Assembly: GCA_977017575.1 (NCBI GenBank)
Contig: CDRNVI010000021.1
Location: 1-64,000 of the forward strand
DNA from: Paramoeba atlantica
Taxonomy: Eukaryota; Discosea
Direction: 5' to 3'
Length of the DNA stretch: 64,000 nucleotides
Below the pieces are notes generated by a model. That model searched no databases. It saw only the letters and a list, made by a program, of their open reading frames with translations, and was not told where the DNA came from. The position numbers were made by a program, and so were the translations under genes. Below, in pieces: positions 30,868-41,085 of this stretch (within the stretch, counting starts at the first letter, position 1; each line of letters opens with the position of its first letter).

Positions 30868-31071
30868 ACAACTTTCCAAATAAATCCAAATCACTCCGGA
30901 TTGCTCCGGATGGTCACTGGCAAGCCAGACCCTTCACAGACAGATTTGGAGGTTCCGAGGCCGACGTCCTCTACCAGTTTCCGCTTGTCCAAGGTGGCAC
31001 CAACGTGCTGTTGCCAACACGCTGCGTCGACGAACTGTACGTCAACACGGCTTACCCATCAGAGGTGTAAG
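30868..31071 (+). pseudogene. Unrecognised C-terminal ORF fragment
   Basis: The frame PDGHWQARPFTDRFGG, DVLYQFPLVQGGTNVLLPTR, DELYVNTAYPSEV ends at a stop at 31069-31071. It is compact and protein-like, with no family recognised. Which of the overlapping phases was coding is an inference from composition. Confidence 0.35.
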
Positions 31072-31180
31072 CCGGGTGAGGGAGCTGGTTCCCTGAGGGG
31101 AGGGTCCGGGACGGTCCTCCGAGTACTGGGCCTAGTCGGTTCTCAGCCCAGCCTCTTAGAGTGAGGCCGCCAGGAATATT

Positions 31181-31258
31181 GCGATGAGCGGGTTTGAACT
31201 CGCCATCTGAGCACCATGTGCTTCAAACTTTGAATTCTTGCCACTCCGCCACCTCCGC
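31181..31258 (-). tRNA. tRNA-like relic, class II (Ser/Leu type)
   Basis: On the minus strand an acceptor-like GCGGAGG pairs mostly with TCATCGC. The box-A-like GTGGCGGAGTGG and box-B-like GAGTTCAAACCC are present, with GTGCTC where a long variable arm would be. The T-stem and anticodon loop are imperfect, so this is a pseudogene or SINE head at best. Confidence 0.3.
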
Positions 31259-31374
31259 CTCAAAGCAGCCACCTCCGCCTCAAAGACAACTTTATAAGAC
31301 TTTATAAGACAACTCACCGTCGAAATCACGTCTGTGTCACGTTTACTTTCTTATTGTATGAAGGACGTGATTCC
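31259..31374. other. Short unassigned spacer
   Basis: It contains doubled ACCTCCGCCTCAAAG and TATAAGACTTTATAAGAC. No gene is visible. Confidence 0.4.
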
Positions 31375-31584
31375 AGCTCTTTCGGCACCGTTATCACGTA
31401 CGGGTACATAAACCAGAGGCCTCACTTGAGCTAGCGCAAAAATTTGACCACGAGATCAAGAATGTCGTCACATCGTGGTTGGGACCTCTGAGTCCAGAGC
31501 AAGAAATGATAGCAAGACTACCTTTAAAGAAAGGTGGATTGGGTATTCCAGCAACAGAACCCTTGCGGAACGCTGCGTACACTT
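31375..31584 (+). pseudogene. LINE E segment left of LINE C
   Basis: The frame RYHVRVHKPEASLELAQKFD, then WLGPLSPEQEMIARLPLKKG, aligns with the RT-to-endonuclease linker of LINE B (RTHNPKATDQTCKRFD, WMGPLQTRQIDIARLPLKKG). It stops at the 8-bp duplication GTACACTT (31577-31584) and resumes at 35425. Confidence 0.85.
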
Positions 31585-31586
31585 AC

Positions 31587-31609
31587 GATACAGTTTCTGT
31601 ACCTTGTTG
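31587..31609 (+). other. Partial spliced leader at LINE C 5' end
   Basis: It begins at GATACAGTTTCTG and ends CCTTGTTG, 23 nt of the 36-38-nt leader, next to the target duplication. It looks like reverse transcription stopping within the leader. Confidence 0.8.
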
Positions 31610-31634
31610 TTTTTTTTTTATATATTTAATCGCT

Positions 31635-34600
31635 ATGACACGCCTTGCTCGCGTAGATTCCCAGACGTCGAAAGGCTTAGGTGTGAAAACTGGTCGATCG
31701 AAAGTGAAATCAAGCGTACCAGAAAAGAAATACCAAAAGAACAAGGAGAAAAAGCACGTAGTCAATGACTTTTCGGGCGACAAATTTGGCGAGACCATTC
31801 CCCCCACCCCGACAAAGACGAGAATACCACGAATAAGAATCATCGGAACAACTACTACCCCCACCCCGACAAAACCGAAGAAAACGCCACGAATCAGAAT
31901 CATCGGAGGAGAGCCACTATCAAAGATTTGGGCAGACCACGGGACTGACCAGGCCACTCACCACCTGCGAAACGAGACCTCCGAAGAACCGACTGATAGG
32001 GGTGAAGTTGCCACTGGCGAACTACACGAATCTCATAAAAAAGATCTGCGTGACGAATGTGACGGGATGTCGTTAGACAGCGAGTGCGAAGCAGAGCGAG
32101 AGATGGCGACACGGAACAGCAGCTCAAAGTCAGCAGACCATGTACACAACGTTGTGTCTAAGTGGGGAAAAGGGACGGAATGTGTAATCGAATGGGGATT
32201 CCGACAGAATGCCGCAACATACACTTCAAAAGGTATCGTTGTCGGTCGATCTGCTCGAAAAGGAAATGTGAAAATCAAGATATCCTACGAACCTGCTCCA
32301 GGGAACGAAGGCCCAAATGGTTTCCTTTATCTTCCTCAGTCCAACAAAATCAAAATCTATAGTCTTCGAGCCACTAAACTGCTTAAAGTTGAGACGACAA
32401 TAAGAAACTTGGAGGAACAGGCGGACAACATTTCTAGTGAAGATGGTCAAAGCGACCTCGAACCTCTTCCACCCATGGCGCAAATCGATCCATCCTTCTC
32501 AGTCCATGTCGTGGCTATCTTCCGCGCAATCATTCGAGGCTATTCCGCCGTGAAACTCGACTCTGAAAAAGCAGCAATATGGCATAAATTCCTGAACGCA
32601 CCCCGAGATTCGCTGGCTACAGTTCGTCAAATGTCTCGACGGAAACAAAGTATAGGACACACACGCAAGACAGAGGAACTATCAACAGAATGCAATCTCA
32701 GTGCAGATGAACGCGAAGAACTGCAGGTCGACAGACGCTCGATAAGAAACGCATTGACGACCGCCCGAGCTTCGAATCTGGGGAAAGCCACCCGCATCAT
32801 TGACAACGTATATAGGGACTCTGTGCTTACAACCGACGAAAAAGTTCAGAAATTGAAGGAGCTACATCCTGAGGGCCATGCCATTCAAATCCCGGAAACC
32901 GATTTTCCACGCATTGGCATAGTAGAGAAATCGGAACTTCGGCTAGCCGTCGACAAGTTAGCTCGGGGAGCTTCACCAGGACCAAGCGGGCTCAGCGAGA
33001 GTATGATGCGTTTACTTGGGGACGACGATGAATCAAGCCTCTCATTGTGCCACATGATTCGGGACGTTATCAACGGTGAAATTCCGCTATGTGTTCGGAA
33101 ACGTCTCACTCGATGTCGAATAATTGCCCTTCCAAAGCCACAGAATGGGATACGTCCAGTTGCCATGGGAGACACCATCCTTAAAATTTGTGGGTCTATA
33201 CTACTTCAGCGACATGAATCTTCATTAAAAGCTTTCTTTGCGCCAATCCAACGAGGAGTGTTGTGTAAGAATGCCTGCGAATCAATCATTCATGAGTTGC
33301 TACAAGAATACGAAGATGGACATGCGTTGCTCGCGGTCGATTTCAGCAACGCCTACAATACGCCACGACGCGATACCATTGCACAGGCCCTGACGGAAAA
33401 CTCCATATTCAGACCTTTCATGCGATTGTTCTATTTGGAATATGGGCTTCCGTCAGAGTTACTCTTTTTCGCGCACAACTCTCTTTTCGCAACCATTGAA
33501 AGCACATCTGGTATTCGTCAGGGCTCCGCTTTATCTTCCATGTATTTTTGCGCACTTTTACAAGCCCCACTTCGAGAAGTCGCAAGTCTATACCCTGATG
33601 TCAAAATTCGGGCATACCAAGATGACGTGACCCTGAGTTCAAAAAATGTGCAATCGCTCGAGGCAGCTTTCCTCCATTTACGCGAAATCACTGGAGAGCT
33701 CAATCTGCATGTTAAGTTTCAAAAGTGCGAATGGTTCCAGAAAGATACTCCACGAACCGATGTACCCTTGCCGCTGGAACAACTAGGTGTCAACTTCCGT
33801 ACCGATGCAATAAAAATTCTTGGAGCTTACATCGGCGCAGATGAAGTTGTAGAGAATCTTCTCCTGCAGAAAATGGAAAAACACAAATGCCTCTTTCGTC
33901 GCCTTTTGCTCATGGGTCCAAGTAACCTATCTCTCGCCATTCTGCGAAGATGCACAATCCCGCGACAAGATTACCATTTGCGAGTCCATCGACCAAATGC
34001 CACCCTCCGGCTTGCACAATCTTTTGAAACACAGGTTCATAGAGTTTTACAAAAATGGTGCGGTGCCGACGAAAATGCACTCAAACTCGCAGCACTTCCT
34101 CAAAAACTTGGTGGATTAGGTCTGATTTCTTCCACTCTGAAGCAGAAATTTTGTTTTGAATCTGCCCGAACATCTATCGAAGAGCAATTTAAACCCATTT
34201 ACGCTCCGGTAGATATTACAGGCGGAGTCAAGGCAATAGAAAAAGCTCAGAGCCGCGGAGAACTCTCGCAAAGGCTACTCAAAAAGAAAATAAGCAATGA
34301 ACATGAAAAACAGCTGGCAGAACTGCAGAAAAACACTGAGATTGAACACATCTTGAAGCGCACGAAGGAATCCAATTTTCATCTGGAAAGCACGAGTAAC
34401 TATGTCAATCCCTACCTCTTTCGCTACACACTCAAGATGCGCTTGGGCATCAGCCTGTCAAAAACACCTGCAAAGATTACATGCCCGGGTTGCTGCAGTC
34501 AAGAATCTCCTTCCAACATTATTCCTCACGTCGCAGGCTGTTCCCGTTGCTCCGGGATGAATTGTACGCGGAAACATTCCCACATTGTCCGCTATCTTGC

Positions 34601-35123
34601 AGAATTATGCTCCAAAGCAGGCTTGCCTTCCGTCATTGAACCACGCATTCATTCATCATACTATTGTACCAAATGCAAATGCACCATCTCCGCGGAAGTG
34701 TCAGAACAACACCCGTGTAAAGCTCGACGAATACGTTCCGGCCCAGATATTGCCATTATGTGGCCTCACATGGGCGAGGTCCTATACGATTTCACAGTCG
34801 TCCACACTTGCTGCACGAGCTACGTCAAACAGACCAGCAACGCTCTCTTACAACAAGCAATCGACCGAAAGATCAAGAAATATGTCACTGAAAAAGGCGT
34901 TGATAGCGATTCTTTTCGATGTTTGGCCACTACAGACTGTGGCCTTCTGCACAGCGATACAAAAGCCCTTTTGAAAGCACTCGCTCACCGTGCCCAAGCG
35001 AATTACGAAAATGTACGTCATGCTCTTCAACTTGAAATCGAGAAGATGGGGGCATATACCGTAGTATCTCAACTGCGTGAATATATTCCGAAAGAAAACT
35101 GGATAGGAGGACTTCGGTTTTAG
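31635..35123 (+). CDS. LINE C polyprotein: N-terminal domain, RT, restriction-like endonuclease
   Basis: 1162 codons from the first ATG after the SL. Residues 1-170 are basic then acidic, with a duplicated PRIRIIG motif. About 170-240 is the conserved WGKG domain (WGKGTECVIEWGF, SKGIVVGRSARKG). RT spans about 440-760: GIRPVAMGD, AVDFSNAYNTPRR, GIRQGSALSS, catalytic AYQDDVTLSS (tyrosine codon 661). The C-terminal half carries a zinc motif CPGC...HVAGCSRC and the endonuclease core GPDIAIM (D1038) ... LYDFTVVH (D1052). This is target-primed reverse transcription machinery of R2/CRE type, expected to act in the nucleus. No disruption is seen. Confidence 0.88.
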   Translation: MTRLARVDSQTSKGLGVKTGRSKVKSSVPEKKYQKNKEKKHVVNDFSGDKFGETIPPTPTKTRIPRIRIIGTTTTPTPTKPKKTPRIRIIGGEPLSKIWADHGTDQATHHLRNETSEEPTDRGEVATGELHESHKKDLRDECDGMSLDSECEAEREMATRNSSSKSADHVHNVVSKWGKGTECVIEWGFRQNAATYTSKGIVVGRSARKGNVKIKISYEPAPGNEGPNGFLYLPQSNKIKIYSLRATKLLKVETTIRNLEEQADNISSEDGQSDLEPLPPMAQIDPSFSVHVVAIFRAIIRGYSAVKLDSEKAAIWHKFLNAPRDSLATVRQMSRRKQSIGHTRKTEELSTECNLSADEREELQVDRRSIRNALTTARASNLGKATRIIDNVYRDSVLTTDEKVQKLKELHPEGHAIQIPETDFPRIGIVEKSELRLAVDKLARGASPGPSGLSESMMRLLGDDDESSLSLCHMIRDVINGEIPLCVRKRLTRCRIIALPKPQNGIRPVAMGDTILKICGSILLQRHESSLKAFFAPIQRGVLCKNACESIIHELLQEYEDGHALLAVDFSNAYNTPRRDTIAQALTENSIFRPFMRLFYLEYGLPSELLFFAHNSLFATIESTSGIRQGSALSSMYFCALLQAPLREVASLYPDVKIRAYQDDVTLSSKNVQSLEAAFLHLREITGELNLHVKFQKCEWFQKDTPRTDVPLPLEQLGVNFRTDAIKILGAYIGADEVVENLLLQKMEKHKCLFRRLLLMGPSNLSLAILRRCTIPRQDYHLRVHRPNATLRLAQSFETQVHRVLQKWCGADENALKLAALPQKLGGLGLISSTLKQKFCFESARTSIEEQFKPIYAPVDITGGVKAIEKAQSRGELSQRLLKKKISNEHEKQLAELQKNTEIEHILKRTKESNFHLESTSNYVNPYLFRYTLKMRLGISLSKTPAKITCPGCCSQESPSNIIPHVAGCSRCSGMNCTRKHSHIVRYLAELCSKAGLPSVIEPRIHSSYYCTKCKCTISAEVSEQHPCKARRIRSGPDIAIMWPHMGEVLYDFTVVHTCCTSYVKQTSNALLQQAIDRKIKKYVTEKGVDSDSFRCLATTDCGLLHSDTKALLKALAHRAQANYENVRHALQLEIEKMGAYTVVSQLREYIPKENWIGGLRF

Positions 35124-35424
35124 ACACCCCAGAAGCCCAACTCAAATTTTTATTATGGATATTCATGTTGGTGTTGTTGGATATTCTAAGAGTTTACGAA
35201 AAGAATTTTAGGAAGTGTGCAGTGGTTAACGTGTTTCATGCACGCACCAACCAGTGCAATCTTGAATACATCTTTAGCATATACTGCACTTTTACGCATA
35301 AACTTTACGTGTAATGTACTTTTGTTTCGTTATTTCATATAATATTTCTTAGAAGAAGATTCTTAGGACAATAAAAAAAAGCTTGGACTTACTCCCTAAA
35401 AAAAAAAAAAAAAAAAAAAAAAAA

Positions 35425-35500
35425 GTACACTTCATCGCGACATGCCGTTTTTGAGCATCAAAAATCTTTTTCAGCTCGGATGGCACAGCGCATGGTGATT
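35425..35500 (+). pseudogene. LINE E segment right of LINE C
   Basis: After GTACACTT the frame continues SSRHAVFEHQKSFSARMAQ, matching ASRHTAFEHIKSFSARVV of LINE B, then similarity fades. Confidence 0.75.
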
Positions 35501-36195
35501 ACCCCCTTTTTGTTTATCCTAACTGGGTCGCCACTGCCACGGCATATCCTTTTGGGTGCGTCAGAAGGGGAAGATGAGGTCAGGAGCCCGGCATTGGACC
35601 GTTGCCGGTGATGGGGCGTGGCGACCCCAGCCTTCCGACGTAAGGGTTTCCGAGCTGGCAGGAGGGAATGTGTCCGTTCCTATTCCTGTTCAACCCTTGT
35701 TCGCGGCGTCGTTAACCGCGTTCCGGGACATAGACGGGGTAGCTTCCCGTCGCCGAGGCATGTATGTCGTTAGCGAGCGCGCTAACCCTACCCCCTCGGT
35801 GGAGGTGGAACGGCATTGGTGCTAGCTGAGGTTTTATCCCTCCCCATCTCCCGGAGAAGCGAAGGGACTAGATACTTTTTTCTAGGCTAGGTCCTTCGTT
35901 TCTCCACGCTAGGAGCGCTCCTGGACTAACAATCCGGAGCAGTGGAGTTTTTAGCGAGTGAGCTACCAGAGGCTCTGACGCAATCCGAGATTCAACAAAA
36001 CTCTGGTAAGCAAGTCTCGCACTACCCTGTAATGGGGTGTCTCCCCTGAGGTACGTGGGTGGAAACACCCATTCATCTTGCCACTGGAAGGTGGCCAGCT
36101 CACTCGACCAAGAAAAGCCTGCCGGTTGGACACCGGGTGGCGGTCGAGGCGGTTGAGGCAAAGATTTTCTCCATGTACGAAAAAAAAAAAAAAAA
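35501..36195 (+). other. Non-coding, hairpin-rich LINE 3' region with poly(A)
   Basis: GC-rich, with many short inverted repeats and a strong one at 35853-35905. It ends in an A-run (about 36180-36195) that abuts the YR element. A weak frame 35556-35825 has no recognisable motif. I read this as a LINE 3' UTR of unknown family. Confidence 0.5.
35853..35905 (+). ncRNA. Long RNA hairpin
   Basis: Arms 35853-35871 and 35887-35905 are near-perfect 19-bp inverted repeats (GGAGAAGCGAAGGGACTAG versus its partner with GU and two mismatches) around a 15-nt loop. It may be a reverse-transcriptase recognition structure. Confidence 0.6.
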
Positions 36196-39100
36196 GATAT
36201 TTTATTCATAAAAGGATTTTTTATATGTAAAAAATCAACGATTTTGTTTTGTTGGTGTTTCTGAAATGCTAAATTTGATGAATGTACCTGTTTACGAATT
36301 TAAATATTTCTGAATGTAAATAGGTATCTCTTTTAAATTCAGAAACAACAACGATGAATGTACCTGTTTACGAATTTAAATATTTCTGAATGTAAATAGG
36401 TATCTCTTTTAAATTCAGAAACAACAACACATAGTCCTGTTCTCGAAACTCCTAGAGTACCGTCTTTTCATCGAACCGTCCGAGGGTCAGCCCCCGTGCC
36501 CATGGCGTGCTACACTAATGGTGAAGGAGAAATCTCAGGAGTTGGATTGCGAGTTTCAAGGGTGAGCTCACCGAAAAAATTATTCGGAAGTTATGACCCT
36601 AGTTGTCACGACCTGTCGACCGATATCCTCCTCAAGCCGCAAGATTGGAAGTTCGAACATTTTTGCAGTGATCTTTATAGGAAAAATCTTATTGGAAAGC
36701 TTAGGCACGAGGTGCGAAAGTGTTTCGGGCACTCTGCAGATCCCTCATCAGTATCGAGAGATATCGTAAGTCTAGATCTGGCGCTTGATACCATTGCAGC
36801 TCACCTAGCTGATTGCTGTTCTCGTGCGAGGGCGGGTTTGTTTATCACGATGCGTTCGATTGAACCATCTATGGAGGTGATACATTATTTGCGAATAAAA
36901 CACAGAATGGGTCGGAAATTTGGCGACTACTGGAAGGAGGCTCTTAGAGCTGATACCCTCGAGGGGAAATATCTTCAGGCTCAGCGTGAAATGATGAGGT
37001 TTCACGAAGCTAACGTCATCGCGAGGAGAGATGGGAAGAACCGCCGGCGCGCTCGAGTGCGAAGGAGATATGCGAAGGAAAATCCACGTCCAAGGGGGTT
37101 TAAAAGGGGGCACATGGAATTAAGGCGCCTCGAGAAAGATCAAACTCTCCCGCGGGCCCTTTTCTACGAAAGAAAATGCACGAAGCTCGCCTCGGAAAGA
37201 GAAACCGTACCGGGGTCGCATAACCTTAAAGTCCGGCCTCCGCTTTCGCGTAAGACTCAGCCCTCAAAAGGAAACAGCTCCAGTAGGAAAGGGATTCAAG
37301 GTAGGCGTTCTCGACACATACCGAGCCAAGGAAATTATGGAACGGGCCTTATTAGAGTTTCTGTTCGAGACGATTCTGGAAAATCACCTAGTGAAACATT
37401 TCCGGGAGATTGTACTGGTAAAGGACATGATGAGACCAGTCTATCTATTTACCCAGGTAAGGATGATTTTCCCAAGAAATTTAAGAGTTTAGGTGAGAAT
37501 GTTTCCCATCGCACGAGAATAGGCGTGGAAGCGACAAAAGAAGGGAAGAAAAGACCCCTGAGACGCAGAAATATTGTGGGGAAGAAAAAGTCCCACATGG
37601 AGGATACCAAACAAGGTAAATCGGACGACATGATTCAGGGCGCCGGGAAGGAACCCGGGCGATTACTCATGCCACGCGGGTATGGGAATAGGGCTCAGGA
37701 AGAGTCCTCATTAAACGCGGCTCAGCACCACGGGCGAGCTGGCGTCGCCGCACCTGTCGGTGCCGGCACCTCTCCTTGGAGGATACTCTGTGATTTTGTA
37801 TCCTATACCTATACGAGTTTTATGCGCAGGACGTATTTTGGAGAGAGAAACCATCCCAGAAAAGAGAACTGGCCAATCGATCCGATTGATGTAAAACGGG
37901 TAAATGTAGAAGAACTACTTCTACTGAAAACTGGAAGCGATGTGAGAGAAGAAAAGAAAATATTCGGTTTCGTGCAGGACGCGAATAAGTTTAAGGGCTT
38001 GTTGAGGAAGGATTACGATCCTCGTTATCGCGGTGAATCGAAGAGGCTGGAACCTTTCGTGGAGGAGATGGTGAGGTCCGGGGTAATAAAGAGAATCCCA
38101 CGGAGAACCGCAAAAATATGGATGACAGCATTTTTGATTCCCAAGCCGAAGAAGAAAACCATGCGTGTGATCTTGAATGCGATTCCTCTCAACGAGATAC
38201 AATCTATAGTCCCAGGCCCTTTAACGTTAGCGAGCTTGCAGGATATTGAAAAGGCGGTCCTGGAAAACAAATTCTTCGGGGAGACGGATGGAAGAAATTG
38301 GTACCATCAGTTTGGGCTTCCAGAAGATGTTCTGCCCTACTTGGCCGTTCGCATTAAGGGAAGGACATATGGTTGGGCCACATTGCCCATGGGATGGCAT
38401 TCTTCGGTAAAAATTGGTCATGCGGCTACAAGCTTGATCCACAACCTTCCGGTTAGTAATTCACATCCACTGACTTTTATCGACAATTGTTACCGCTTTG
38501 GAACCAGCCAGGAGGGTGTAGAGGATGACCTGAGCCAAACTTTGCAACGTGCGAAGCAGGTTGGCGCCGAAATTGCGGTCACCACGAAGCCCACCAGTAA
38601 GGGCACGGTATTAGGCATTGAGGTAAATCTAGAGGAAAAGAAACTCTCACTGCCGGTTCAGTTTATTGATAAATTAAAACACTTACGCGAGGCATTCAAG
38701 TTACTAGCGCAACAGCATCGCTTGCCGACGCACCGTCTAATCTGGAAAGTGTTGGGGACTCTGTTCTGGGCAACTAGAGTGTTAGGTATTACTCAATGCG
38801 AATTTCCAACTGTGATGTATTGGCTGAAGGGGAGAGCACGCAGATTGGCAGCTAAGCCAGTCTTATGGGATTTACCATGCCAGATGTCCCAGAAATTCAT
38901 CTCGAGCCTTATTGCGCTAATCGATAGAGTGGAGGCAAACACCCCTAGAAAATTGGAGAGGGGAGAAACCAGTGCCTTTGAATTGTATTGTGATGCTTCC
39001 GAGAAGGGGTGGGGACTAGCATGGCTGCAGGGCGGCAGTCTTCAGTATCGCTCTGGAAATTTTGCGGCCTGGCTCAGAGATAAGCCTATTGCATATAAGG

Positions 39101-40011
39101 AGCTATTCGCAGCAGAGATGGGCTTAAAACTGGTAAAGGAAAGAAAAATCAAGGCTTGTACACTGATATCAGATAATAAGAACGTTGTGGCATGGCTGTC
39201 CAAATGGAAGGCAGGACCCCCGCTAATTATGGAGTGGCTACGCCGGTTATACCAGGTGTTTTTCCTACCTGGTTATCTCAAGGAGGTCCGTTGGATTTGC
39301 TCCGAGAAAAACATAGCAGATGAACCCTCACGCCATGGGAACGAGAGCGACAGGCATGGCCATGTATCTCTTTTAAATTCAGAAACAACAACGTTCTAAA
39401 GCGTTATAACGTTATAATTCAACAAAAACTTTTGCATTTCGCGAGTTTCTTTATCAAGAAAATCTTACCATTTAGTGTAAGGAGGTATTATCTCCAACAT
39501 ACAAAATCGTAAATTTATAGGTTTTACTTATTGGGTTCTAACATGTTTCGATCGCTTCGCATGGAGATCGTATTCATATGAAAAAGATATTTTATTCATA
39601 AAAGGATTTTTTATATGTAAAAAATCAACGATTTTGTTTTGTTGGTGTTTCTGAAATGCTAAATTTGATGAATGTACCTGTTTACGAATTTAAATATTTC
39701 TGAATGTAAATAGGTATCTCTTTTAAATTCAGAAACAACAACGATGAATGTACCTGTTTACGAATTTAAATATTTCTGAATGTAAATAGGTATCTCTTTT
39801 AAATTCAGAAACAACAACGTTCTAAAGCGTTATAACGTTATAATTCAACAAAAACTTTTGCATTTCGCGAGTTTCTTTATCAAGAAAATCTTACCATTTA
39901 GTGTAAGGAGGTATTATCTCCAACATACAAAATCGTAAATTTATAGGTTTTACTTATTGGGTTCTAACATGTTTCGATCGCTTCGCATGGAGATCGTATT
40001 CATATGAAAAA
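36196..40011 (+). mobile_element. YR-type retroelement, second family, split direct repeats
   Basis: A1 36196-36428, one long coding frame, B1 39393-39585, A2 39586-39818, B2 39819-40011. The paired repeats look identical, so it is young. A carries an internal 75-bp tandem duplication. I recognise RT and DIRS-type RNase H but no recombinase frame, so it may depend on another element. It looks largely whole. It lies between a LINE poly(A) and LINE F. Confidence 0.8.
36496..39399 (+). CDS. RT/RNase H frame of the second YR-type family
   Basis: Part of a fossil element. 967 codons: a basic, Ser/Lys-rich first half (gag-like by position, no zinc knuckle seen), RT from about 38.05 kb (FLIPKPKKKTMRVILNAIPL, WYHQFGLP, LPMGWHSS) and RNase H from about 38.97 kb (LYCDASEKGWGLAW, SDNKNVVAWL, EKNIADEPSR). 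The ENxADxxSR ending is typical of DIRS-type RNase H. Confidence 0.75.
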   Translation: MPMACYTNGEGEISGVGLRVSRVSSPKKLFGSYDPSCHDLSTDILLKPQDWKFEHFCSDLYRKNLIGKLRHEVRKCFGHSADPSSVSRDIVSLDLALDTIAAHLADCCSRARAGLFITMRSIEPSMEVIHYLRIKHRMGRKFGDYWKEALRADTLEGKYLQAQREMMRFHEANVIARRDGKNRRRARVRRRYAKENPRPRGFKRGHMELRRLEKDQTLPRALFYERKCTKLASERETVPGSHNLKVRPPLSRKTQPSKGNSSSRKGIQGRRSRHIPSQGNYGTGLIRVSVRDDSGKSPSETFPGDCTGKGHDETSLSIYPGKDDFPKKFKSLGENVSHRTRIGVEATKEGKKRPLRRRNIVGKKKSHMEDTKQGKSDDMIQGAGKEPGRLLMPRGYGNRAQEESSLNAAQHHGRAGVAAPVGAGTSPWRILCDFVSYTYTSFMRRTYFGERNHPRKENWPIDPIDVKRVNVEELLLLKTGSDVREEKKIFGFVQDANKFKGLLRKDYDPRYRGESKRLEPFVEEMVRSGVIKRIPRRTAKIWMTAFLIPKPKKKTMRVILNAIPLNEIQSIVPGPLTLASLQDIEKAVLENKFFGETDGRNWYHQFGLPEDVLPYLAVRIKGRTYGWATLPMGWHSSVKIGHAATSLIHNLPVSNSHPLTFIDNCYRFGTSQEGVEDDLSQTLQRAKQVGAEIAVTTKPTSKGTVLGIEVNLEEKKLSLPVQFIDKLKHLREAFKLLAQQHRLPTHRLIWKVLGTLFWATRVLGITQCEFPTVMYWLKGRARRLAAKPVLWDLPCQMSQKFISSLIALIDRVEANTPRKLERGETSAFELYCDASEKGWGLAWLQGGSLQYRSGNFAAWLRDKPIAYKELFAAEMGLKLVKERKIKACTLISDNKNVVAWLSKWKAGPPLIMEWLRRLYQVFFLPGYLKEVRWICSEKNIADEPSRHGNESDRHGHVSLLNSETTTF

Positions 40012-41085
40012 AGCACATGGAACCGCCAGCACCTGCAGGGACGTTGGAGGAATCACATAAGACACCTGAGGACGAGGTGGTGACGGAGACCAAAAGAGCC
40101 ACAGAAATCCAGACAAATCTTCTCAAAAACAAGGAGTGGGCTCCGACGATTAAAGCTTGCAGCAAGAAAGGGAGCTATGAATGGCTTATCGGGAATCGCA
40201 AAATCATTCCTTCGCACATCTACACGCTAAACATCATGTCACGACTAAAAATAAGCCACCCACAACTGCCAAACTCGTTGCTATGCCCGGGATGCAAAAA
40301 GCTGCTAAGCTCCTCGGAAGCGCTAACCCACATACCTGGATGCGTCAAATGTGCAGGACACAATGTAACTACGAAGCATCATGCCCTTGTTCGCTACCTT
40401 TACGAGCTATGCCTCCGAGCTGGCTTGCCGTGTGAACGTGAACCTCGTCAGTTCAGTTACTATGAGTGCTCTGCGTGCGCAGCCACGATCCACCCTGAAA
40501 ACAAAACGGAACATACCAGGACATGTGTTGGAAGTACTCTGCGTCGCACGGGCCCCGACCTCGCAATTCAATGGGCTTCAGGAGAGAAATACTACGACCT
40601 CACAGTAGTTCACGAACTGGCTCCCTCGAATATCAAACACAATACGACATTCCTCATGAACGAAGCGATAAAGCGCAAGCGTGTACGCTATGTTGACAGT
40701 GGCATGATAAACAAGGAATGCTTTGAATGTATCCCTGTTCTGTCCTTCGGTTCCATGCACAACGCCACTCGAAATCTCCTGTGGGCTATTGCGGACCGTT
40801 GCGGGCTAGAGAGACACAGCGTAATGGAAACATTTACGCTACTCCACCAGGAACAGGCAGGAAGTATCCTCCACGCTCAACTCCGCCAGTTTCTAGCTCA
40901 CGACCAATACACTGAGACAAGTTTTTAAGCTTGTCATCTCAAATACTTCTTAAGAAAAGAAAGGGATATTAGTTTATTAGAATGTGAACATTTGATAGTA
41001 ATCGGCGCGTATATAATATATGCGCTCCACGGGCTTTTGTTAAGACCTTTGACAAACAAAATGTTAAAAAAAAAAAAAAAAAAAA
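40012..41085 (+). pseudogene. LINE F 3' half with endonuclease domain
   Basis: The frame 40017-40928 (303 codons) covers the zinc motif CPGCKKLL...HIPGCVKC and the endonuclease GPDLAIQW ... YYDLTVVHELAPS, ending QLRQFLAHDQYTETSF. The 3' UTR and poly(A) 41066-41085 follow. RT is missing, so it is 5'-truncated. The antisense copy at 11.7 kb is nearly identical. The ATG at 40017 is incidental. Confidence 0.88.

Larger units (their letters stand above)
31585..35424 (+). mobile_element. LINE C, complete, SL-headed, 8-bp target duplication
   Basis: A partial SL (31587-31609) is followed by a 25-nt T-rich leader, one 1162-codon ORF (31635-35123), a 275-bp 3' UTR with AATAAA near 35370, and poly(A) 35398-35424. 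It is flanked by GTACACTT at 31577-31584 and 35425-35432. Uninterrupted coding and a clean duplication suggest a recent insertion. Confidence 0.9.

Noticed and set aside
35556-35825. Small host gene
   Set aside because: An 89-codon frame in a GC-rich, hairpin-dense UTR-like segment with no motif; better explained as non-coding LINE 3' region.
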